Shown: piece by piece, positions 58,301 through 64,000 of the stretch
How the letters are laid out: each line of letters opens with the position of its first letter
How positions within the stretch are numbered: the stretch's first letter is position 1
Origin: Enterococcus aquimarinus
GTDB lineage: Bacteria > Bacillota > Bacilli > Lactobacillales > Enterococcaceae
Assembly (NCBI RefSeq): GCF_001885765.1
Contig: NZ_JXKD01000002.1
Coordinates: forward strand, 62,001 to 126,000
DNA: 64,000 nt
Reading direction: 5' to 3'
Notes under the pieces: model-generated
Database searches by the model: none
The model's input: the letters and a program-made list of their open reading frames with translations, nothing else
What the model was told of the DNA's origin: nothing
Made by a program: the position numbers and the translations under genes

Positions 58301-59134
58301 ATGAATAATGGCAAATTAATGAGGAAACTAAGACAAGAACGGAGTATTAGCCAAGCATCTTTAGCTGGAAACTTATATTCTCGCGACAATATCTCTCGCT
58401 TCGAAAGAAACAACTCAAATATTAACTTAGATATGTTTTTTCACTCGATTGATCGGATGAATCTTTCTTTAGAAGAGTATGCTATTTTCCAACAACTGGA
58501 GGAGCCTTCCCTTAAAGAAATCCTTAAAAATGATTTTAAAAAAGCATTAGATACAGAACTTGGAGAAAGTTACCTACAAGAGCTATACTCTGAATATGAG
58601 AAATCTTCGGATATCTATTATCTCTACCTCTATTCTTTGGGTCGCATCCTTCGGCATAAAATTCAGAACCTCCCACTTGATTTATCAAAAGACATTCAAA
58701 TAATTAAGCAACATTTAGATAAAGTTGAGTCTTGGGGATTTTTTGAATTCACGATGTATGCAAATACTTTTTTTTTATTTGAAGACAACTATATCCAACA
58801 AAACTATCCATTAGTTATTCAAAAATTCAATGCTTTCTCTCACTCTGCTAAATTTCAACATCTCAAAATTCGTTTTCTTTTGAACTCTTTAACATTAGCA
58901 TTCGAAAGAAAACAGTTTGAAATAATCGATTCCTATTTAACTGAATTATTTAATAGCACGGAAAATAGCGATTATATACTCGGTCGTATTTTCTGGAAAT
59001 TTTTTGATGGTCTCAATCGTACCGTCCAACACGGGCAACCTTTTGATACGGAAACAACTTATAGTTGGCTTCGTTCACTTGGCTATACACAAGTTGCTGA
59101 AAACTTATTAGAAATCGAAAAATTTATTCAGTAA
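58301..59134 (+). CDS. Rgg/GadR/MutR-family transcriptional regulator
   Basis: Cytoplasmic, usually peptide-responsive regulator of 277 residues. The N-terminal Cro/XRE helix-turn-helix (GKLMRKLRQERSISQASLAG, RDNISRFERNNSNI) is followed by a helical repeat domain to the end. AAAGGAG lies before the ATG. It lies between the dead IS and yfhO with its own terminator. Its nearest visible relative is the truncated copy at 55585. Likely targets are the divergent micro-ORF and perhaps one of the two ABC operons nearby; this is inferred from position. Confidence 0.85.
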   Translation: MNNGKLMRKLRQERSISQASLAGNLYSRDNISRFERNNSNINLDMFFHSIDRMNLSLEEYAIFQQLEEPSLKEILKNDFKKALDTELGESYLQELYSEYEKSSDIYYLYLYSLGRILRHKIQNLPLDLSKDIQIIKQHLDKVESWGFFEFTMYANTFFLFEDNYIQQNYPLVIQKFNAFSHSAKFQHLKIRFLLNSLTLAFERKQFEIIDSYLTELFNSTENSDYILGRIFWKFFDGLNRTVQHGQPFDTETTYSWLRSLGYTQVAENLLEIEKFIQ

Positions 59135-59152
59135 TTTTTGTTTTATCTTTTA

Positions 59153-59180
59153 AAAACTGCCTCTCTCGGTAGTTTTTTTT
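59153..59180 (+). terminator. Terminator of the Rgg-type gene
   Basis: Stem AAAAACTGCC / GGTAGTTTTT (one G-U) with loop TCTCTC and a long T-run. Confidence 0.85.
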
Positions 59181-59255
59181 GTTTTCTTTCTTCCTTTGCT
59201 TTCGTCTATGGTAAAATAGTGACAAGACAAAAATCGTTTTAAAGGAGGTCTTTCT

Positions 59256-61862
59256 TTGCAACAGATTCGACCATTTATCAAAGAAAATAAACGCTATTTA
59301 CTGGCAAGTTTTTTCATTCCTTTTGGGATCATGGCGCTGATTTATTTAACGATGGGGATTTATCCTGGCAGTAGTCGCAGTGTGTTAGCCAGTGATGCTT
59401 TTTCCCAGTTTTCGAATTTCCATGCGAGTTTTCGCAACGCGATGCTTGGTAAGCAAAGTTTCTTTTACACTTGGAATGCATCGCTTGGCCTGAATTATTG
59501 GGCACTAATGTCCTATTATTTAGGTGGTTTCTTTACGCCCATTGTTTTGCTTTTTCCGAATCAATGGATGCCTGATGCGCTCTATCTGATTACCCTGCTT
59601 AAAATCGGAAGTGCTGGTTTAGCCTTTTGGTTTTATGCCAAGCATACCTTCAAGATTGGGCGTTGGAATCATGTCGCCTTAGCCGTCTGTTATGCGCTGA
59701 TGTCGTTTGTGACGGCCCACTCGGAACTGGTGATGTGGCTTGACGCGTTCATCTATCTTCCACTCGTGATTTGGGGTATCAATCGATTACTGGAAAAACA
59801 AAAACCGGTTCTCTTATTCGTCAGTTATTTATTACTCTTTTTATCCAATTACTACATGGGCTTTATGATTGGCGTTTTCTCTTTCTTGTATTTCTTTTTA
59901 CGTGTCTTCAGACAATGGCAAACAGGGAAAAAACAAATCTTGCCTTATCTTGGAACTTCACTATTAGCTGGTGGCGCGTCGATGGTCATGATTTTACCGA
60001 TGTTTCTTGATTTGCGTTCAAACGGTGAAGCCTTAACTGAGATTACCAAATTTAAAACGGAAGCAACGGGTGCACTCGATTTCTTCATTAAAAACATGAT
60101 TGGTGTGTATGATACGACCAAATACGGTTCGATTCCCTTTATTTACGCCGGTGTTTTACCATTGGTCTTTGTGCTTTTATATTTTGTTTCAAAACGCATC
60201 GCCTTAAAAGATAAATTACTTTCACTCGTTTTATTCGGTACCATGATTGCCAGTTTCTACATCGTGCCACTGAATCTTTTCTGGCATGGGATGCATGCGC
60301 CAAATATGTTTTTATTCCGCTATGCTTTTTTACTTTCGTTCTTTCTCTTAATGCTCGCCGGTTACGGCTGGGAACAACTAACCAAAGACGATTACGGGCT
60401 TTTCTTAGGTTTAATTTTGACACTCATCATCGCTTTTAGCATCGCCTATGGTTTAATTCCGAAAGATCAATACACTTATTTAAATGTCCAATCTTTTTTA
60501 TTAACGATTGTTTTCTTAATCGTGTATCTCTTACTATTCAGCTTGTATCAACTCAAGCTATTCTCCTTGAAGCGCTTTACGATTTTCTTATTACTATTTG
60601 TTTCATGCGAAATGGCACTCAATACACATGGTATGGTGATGGGGATTTTAGAGGATTGGAATTATGCTTCACGTAGTTTGTATACCGCACCACATCAACC
60701 CATTAAGACACTGGTTAATCAAGCGGCCGCAGAGAGCGACGGATTCTATCGACTAGAAAACTTAGATCCCGTCTCAGCCAATGATGGCCTCAATTACAAT
60801 TATAGTGGTGTTAGTCAGTTTTCCTCCATTCGCAATCGGAATTCATCGAGTCTTTTGAATAAACTTGGCTTCCGTTCGCGAGGGACAAATTTAAACATTC
60901 GCTATCCGAATAATACGTTATTAATGGATAGTTTTGTCGGTATTGAATACCTCATTTCTAAAACAGATGTGCAAAAATACGGGTTCCATAAAATCGGCGA
61001 AGAAGAGAATTATCGACTTTACAAAAATGATTATGCCTTACCCCTTGCTTTTCTTGCACCAAAAGAAAGTTTAACGGTTTCCTTAAGCGAGAATGATAAT
61101 CTAGGGAATCAAACAGCGCTTTTTAATAGCCTAAGTGGGTTAAATGAGAACTTCTTCAATTTCCACCCAATTTCGGTAATCAATAGTAAAAATACAACGA
61201 TCAATGATGCTGGGAACAGTACAACCTTTACCGAAATTGAACCCAATATTGCCAAAGAAATAACTTGGGAAGTCACCGTTCCCGCTAACAGCCAAGCTTA
61301 CTTGAGTTTGTATCCTTCCAACTTTGGCAAATTAAAAAGCTCGAACGTAACGATTACCGTCAACGGCGAGCAACGAAAAACACAAATCAATATTAACGGT
61401 CAATATTACAACTTAGGTTACTATCCGGAAGAGACGACTTTCCAGTTTACTGCAAGTTTTTATGGAACGTCAGACGTTTCCTTCCAAACGCCACAAGTTT
61501 TAACACTGGATACGGAAGCTTACAGTCGCACAATGAATCAACTCCAACAACAAAGTACCAATCTAACCGTCAGCAATCGTAAAGTCAAAGGCAGCGTAGA
61601 TGTCAAAGAAGCCCAACAACTTGTGACAACCATTCCTTACGACAAAGGTTGGAGTGCCAAAGTCAACGGTAAAAAAGTGGACATCGAAGCCTTCCAAGGC
61701 GGATTCGTCAGCATTCCTCTTGAATCCGGTACTAATAACATTGTTTTAAGCTTCTTACCACAAGGCTTCTTAATCGGCTTGTTCCTATTCATTAGCTGTA
61801 TCGCCCTCTTTATCTTTTGGCAACGATGGGAGAAACAACAAAACTTAAAACAGATTAACTAA
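59256..61862 (+). CDS. yfhO: YfhO-family membrane protein
   Basis: Large polytopic membrane protein of 868 residues with a GT-C-like topology: about 12 transmembrane helices in residues 15-460 and one more near 842-860, with an extracytoplasmic beta-rich region of about 380 residues between. The SVLASDAFSQFSNFH motif near residue 41 and the first-loop acidic residues are typical of the YfhO family, implicated in glycosylating lipoteichoic acid or other envelope polymers. TTG start at 59256, about eight bases after AAGGAGG. Monocistronic with its own terminator. Confidence 0.9.
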   Translation: MQQIRPFIKENKRYLLASFFIPFGIMALIYLTMGIYPGSSRSVLASDAFSQFSNFHASFRNAMLGKQSFFYTWNASLGLNYWALMSYYLGGFFTPIVLLFPNQWMPDALYLITLLKIGSAGLAFWFYAKHTFKIGRWNHVALAVCYALMSFVTAHSELVMWLDAFIYLPLVIWGINRLLEKQKPVLLFVSYLLLFLSNYYMGFMIGVFSFLYFFLRVFRQWQTGKKQILPYLGTSLLAGGASMVMILPMFLDLRSNGEALTEITKFKTEATGALDFFIKNMIGVYDTTKYGSIPFIYAGVLPLVFVLLYFVSKRIALKDKLLSLVLFGTMIASFYIVPLNLFWHGMHAPNMFLFRYAFLLSFFLLMLAGYGWEQLTKDDYGLFLGLILTLIIAFSIAYGLIPKDQYTYLNVQSFLLTIVFLIVYLLLFSLYQLKLFSLKRFTIFLLLFVSCEMALNTHGMVMGILEDWNYASRSLYTAPHQPIKTLVNQAAAESDGFYRLENLDPVSANDGLNYNYSGVSQFSSIRNRNSSSLLNKLGFRSRGTNLNIRYPNNTLLMDSFVGIEYLISKTDVQKYGFHKIGEEENYRLYKNDYALPLAFLAPKESLTVSLSENDNLGNQTALFNSLSGLNENFFNFHPISVINSKNTTINDAGNSTTFTEIEPNIAKEITWEVTVPANSQAYLSLYPSNFGKLKSSNVTITVNGEQRKTQININGQYYNLGYYPEETTFQFTASFYGTSDVSFQTPQVLTLDTEAYSRTMNQLQQQSTNLTVSNRKVKGSVDVKEAQQLVTTIPYDKGWSAKVNGKKVDIEAFQGGFVSIPLESGTNNIVLSFLPQGFLIGLFLFISCIALFIFWQRWEKQQNLKQIN

Positions 61863-61912
61863 AAAATTCGTGCATCGAAAATCTCAAATGATTTTTGATA
61901 CACGAATTTTTG
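61861..61912. terminator. Terminator between yfhO and the lipoprotein gene
   Basis: Long imperfect stem centred near 61887 (AAAAATTCGTG / CACGAATTTTT outer arms), T-rich on both sides; serves the convergent genes. Confidence 0.82.
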
Positions 61913-61940
61913 TTTAGAAAAATGAATGACAGTCAACTCT

Positions 61941-62552
61941 TTATTCTGTTGTTCTCGTAATCATTAATTTGAAAATTAATCCTTTGTCTTCTTCTTGACC
62001 TTCACCTTCTTCAACAATCAAAATTACATTCTCTGTGATTTTATACTCTCCTTGTTTTTTTGGATTATAATTGATGACCATTTCGAGTGGCTTATTCGTG
62101 ATTTGAGCATCCATTAAGAAATTACTCACCAAGTTAAAAGCCAATTCAGCAGGCGTCACATTGGTGTTCGCTATTTTTTCAGAAGTCCCAATAACATCCA
62201 CGCTATAAGAAATCGGATAATTCTCATCTACTTTAGCAGTAATATTTTCGATAACATCACCACCGGCATAGATAATACGATACTCATCAAATCCATTGTT
62301 ACTTCTCTTCTCCATGCTTATAGAAGAATCTTTTTCAATAAACTTTAAGTACTGTGAGATATTGAATTGAAACACGCCAGACGTCAACATTAACTCGTCC
62401 TTAATTGCTTGATCTTCTTCACTGAAGCGTTCTCGATTGGCTTCATCTTCTAACGACACAATACGCTGTGCTTCATTTATTTCTTCTTTTATACTACAAC
62501 CGGTGACTATTGATAATACAATCATAAGAAAAACAACTGTTTTAAATTTCAT
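61941..62552 (-). CDS. Predicted lipoprotein, last gene of the second ABC operon
   Basis: Protein of 203 residues with a lipoprotein signal, MKFKTVVFLMIVLSIVTGC; the lipobox VTGC puts the lipidated cysteine at residue 19. The mature part is acidic and beta-rich, with no recognised domain. AAAGGAGG precedes the ATG. It overlaps the ATPase gene by 11 bases, so it is coupled to the transporter and may be a self-protection or sensor lipoprotein. Family not recognised. Confidence 0.75.
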   Translation of the reverse strand: MKFKTVVFLMIVLSIVTGCSIKEEINEAQRIVSLEDEANRERFSEEDQAIKDELMLTSGVFQFNISQYLKFIEKDSSISMEKRSNNGFDEYRIIYAGGDVIENITAKVDENYPISYSVDVIGTSEKIANTNVTPAELAFNLVSNFLMDAQITNKPLEMVINYNPKKQGEYKITENVILIVEEGEGQEEDKGLIFKLMITRTTE

Positions 62553-63168
62553 GTATTAAACCTCCTTTAATCTCAAAAACACTGTCACATAAGGTTTGAA
62601 TATCCTTTTCGTCGTGACTTGTCAAGAGAATCGTTTTACCTGAACGCTTTAATTCTTGAATGATTTGATAGACCTCTTGTACCCCGTGCTCATCTAAGCC
62701 ATTAAACGGTTCATCTAAAATATAATAGGCAGGATTTTCCATAATCGCTTGCGCAATTCGTAGCCGTTGTTTCATACCTAAACTAAAATACTTATACTTT
62801 TTATGAATCGCCTCTCCCAATCCAACTTTTTCTAAAGTAGTTAAGATCTCTTCTTTATGAATTTTTCTTTGAATCTCGGCTAAACAAGTTAAGTTTTCTA
62901 GTGCCGTAAAATGGTTGATAAAATTAGGACTTTCAATAATAATCCCCATATTATTCAAGAATGTACCTTCCATTACTCGATGGCTATCAATCCATATTTC
63001 CCCTGTTTGTATTGGAATAAAACCCGCAATGGCTTTAAATAAAACTGATTTACCAGAACCATTTCGACCAATAATACCATAACATTTCCCATCGATAATC
63101 GAGAGGTTGATCTCTTTTAAAATACTACTTTTGTTCATCTCAATTGAAACATTTGTCAATTTAATCAT
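62542..63168 (-). CDS. ABC transporter ATP-binding protein
   Basis: ATPase of 208 residues: Walker A GRNGSGKS near residue 35, signature FSLGMKQRLRIAQA near 126, Walker B YYILDEPFNGLD and TSHDEKDI. It is a close relative of the ATPase at 51959 (same order of motifs, same LDEPFNGLD and ILLTSH). Lantibiotic-immunity or bacitracin-type exporters are the closest functional group. GGAG before the ATG. It overlaps both neighbours by a few bases. Confidence 0.9.
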   Translation of the reverse strand: MIKLTNVSIEMNKSSILKEINLSIIDGKCYGIIGRNGSGKSVLFKAIAGFIPIQTGEIWIDSHRVMEGTFLNNMGIIIESPNFINHFTALENLTCLAEIQRKIHKEEILTTLEKVGLGEAIHKKYKYFSLGMKQRLRIAQAIMENPAYYILDEPFNGLDEHGVQEVYQIIQELKRSGKTILLTSHDEKDIQTLCDSVFEIKGGLIHEI

Positions 63169-63925
63169 TATAACTCTCCTGTCTTATCTTCATTCGACTT
63201 AAGTACATCACTTCTATCATTAATAAAACCAACCAAAAAAAGAAACTATCTATAAAGAAAAATTGCCCATCGAAAAGGATAAGATTCACCGCAGTGACGA
63301 CTCGATCGAGAACGTTTAAAGTTGTTAAGATACTTACTGTAATAAGCAAAAATAGCAGTGCTTGATTTTGTATGTACCCGATAAAAATAAACACACTCGC
63401 AACGATTAGCATGATAAAAAACAGTACTGCATACGTAAATAGTTTTAATTTAAAGTTTCCTTCTTGATAGTTAAAAGAACTTTCGGTTGAGAGTATAGGT
63501 GATGTATAGAGAATCACACTCAAACTTATGATTAGCGAGATCGTGTAAATGACGGCATCAAACATCATTTTCTTGAAAAAAAATAAGAAATAATCCCATT
63601 TACTCGATGCTCTTTGTTTGATAAAGAGATGAAACGATAGCGGATAGCGTAAAAATCGAATCGTCGCAATAATACCTAATATTTGAAAAATCACAGGTAA
63701 AAAAAGTTGTTGCGTATTTGTTAAGTCAAGATAAGTATGAGTCGCGTCCACAGAAGACGAATAGAATCCTAGCAAGAGATGCATGACATCCCAATTATTC
63801 ACCGTAACATCCCAGTTATAGATCATATCAGAGAAAATGTTGTTGGGTATATTAAAAGTCATCAATAACAAGATCCCTGTGATTAATCCAATATTTTTCA
63901 TAAAATAGTTAAGTTTAAACGTCAT
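63161..63925 (-). CDS. ABC-type membrane protein
   Basis: Protein of 254 residues with about six hydrophobic segments (first at residues 11-27, last near 225-243). The ATG at 63925 follows GGGGAA; codons upstream belong to the overlapping previous gene. Overlaps the ATPase by eight bases. Permease subunit of the second ABC system, matching in size the 250-residue protein of the first. Confidence 0.78.
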   Translation of the reverse strand: MTFKLNYFMKNIGLITGILLLMTFNIPNNIFSDMIYNWDVTVNNWDVMHLLLGFYSSSVDATHTYLDLTNTQQLFLPVIFQILGIIATIRFLRYPLSFHLFIKQRASSKWDYFLFFFKKMMFDAVIYTISLIISLSVILYTSPILSTESSFNYQEGNFKLKLFTYAVLFFIMLIVASVFIFIGYIQNQALLFLLITVSILTTLNVLDRVVTAVNLILFDGQFFFIDSFFFWLVLLMIEVMYLSRMKIRQESYND

Positions 63926-64000
63926 GTTGTGTTCCCCACTTAAAGTACCCAATGAATCCAGTCCCTGCTAGCACTAAAGGAAGAAAGGTATACTTCCAGA
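63915..64000 (-). CDS. 3' end of a further membrane-protein gene (5' part outside window)
   Basis: An open frame enters from base 64000 and ends with TAA at 63915-63917. The last 27 residues include the hydrophobic stretch LPLVLAGTGFIGYF and the tail KWGTQHDV. It overlaps the next gene by 11 bases, the same style of coupling as the other genes of this operon, so it is probably another permease subunit. Confidence 0.55.
   Translation of the reverse strand, partial: WKYTFLPLVLAGTGFIGYFKWGTQHDV

Overview
The window is from a low-GC Gram-positive bacterium of the Lactobacillales, most likely Enterococcus or a close relative. The evidence is the yloU/fakA/recG/plsX/acpP ... rnc/smc/ftsY block in Bacillus/Enterococcus order, the fused glutathione synthetase GshF, AGGAGG ribosome-binding sites with frequent TTG and GTG starts, Rgg-type regulators, and an opp peptide-transport operon that ends in a TnpB-like gene. 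The genus is inferred; no rRNA or tRNA gene is present to confirm it.

Layout. 1-7 kb: the 5' part of a DEAD-box RNA helicase, ddl-murF (peptidoglycan precursor synthesis), a DUF188 protein, an acetyltransferase behind a 36-base palindrome, a formate/nitrite-type channel, and rpsD behind a structured leader. 7-14 kb: divergent citrate synthase and aconitase-isocitrate dehydrogenase genes (citrate to 2-oxoglutarate), bioY behind a BirA box, and a rhodanese protein. 14-21.7 kb: the oppABCDF operon followed, in the same orientation, by a TnpB-family protein that has lost its nuclease residues and C-terminal zinc finger (a TldR-type protein). Just downstream lies a structured segment, a candidate guide and a terminator. 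This is the most interesting system in the window: a probable RNA-guided, nuclease-dead transcription regulator captured by the opp operon.

21.8-28 kb: metallophosphoesterase, a degenerate Fe-S-assembly-fold protein, several conserved proteins of unknown role, and a LytTR/AgrC-type two-component system followed by two small secreted or membrane proteins. 28-32.2 kb: gshF, glutathione-dependent formaldehyde dehydrogenase and S-formylglutathione hydrolase, so one cluster makes glutathione and uses it to remove formaldehyde. 32.6-37 kb: a beta-glucoside operon (licT, PTS EIIBCA, 6-phospho-beta-glucosidase) with antiterminator (RAT) sequences on both sides of licT. 37.3-50.6 kb: the conserved ftsY-HAD-smc-rnc / acpP-plsX-recG-fakA-yloU / rpmB housekeeping region.

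51-64 kb: an AT-rich accessory region. It holds an isochorismatase-family hydrolase, an ABC transporter operon next to a frameshifted secreted-peptide gene, a truncated Rgg-family gene abutting an antisense antitoxin-like remnant, a dead IS3-family element, an intact Rgg-type regulator divergent from a 15-codon WW-containing micro-ORF across a perfect 30-bp palindrome, yfhO, and a second ABC transporter operon with a lipoprotein that runs off the right edge. Degraded genes, the IS and base composition suggest that this segment was gained and rearranged horizontally.
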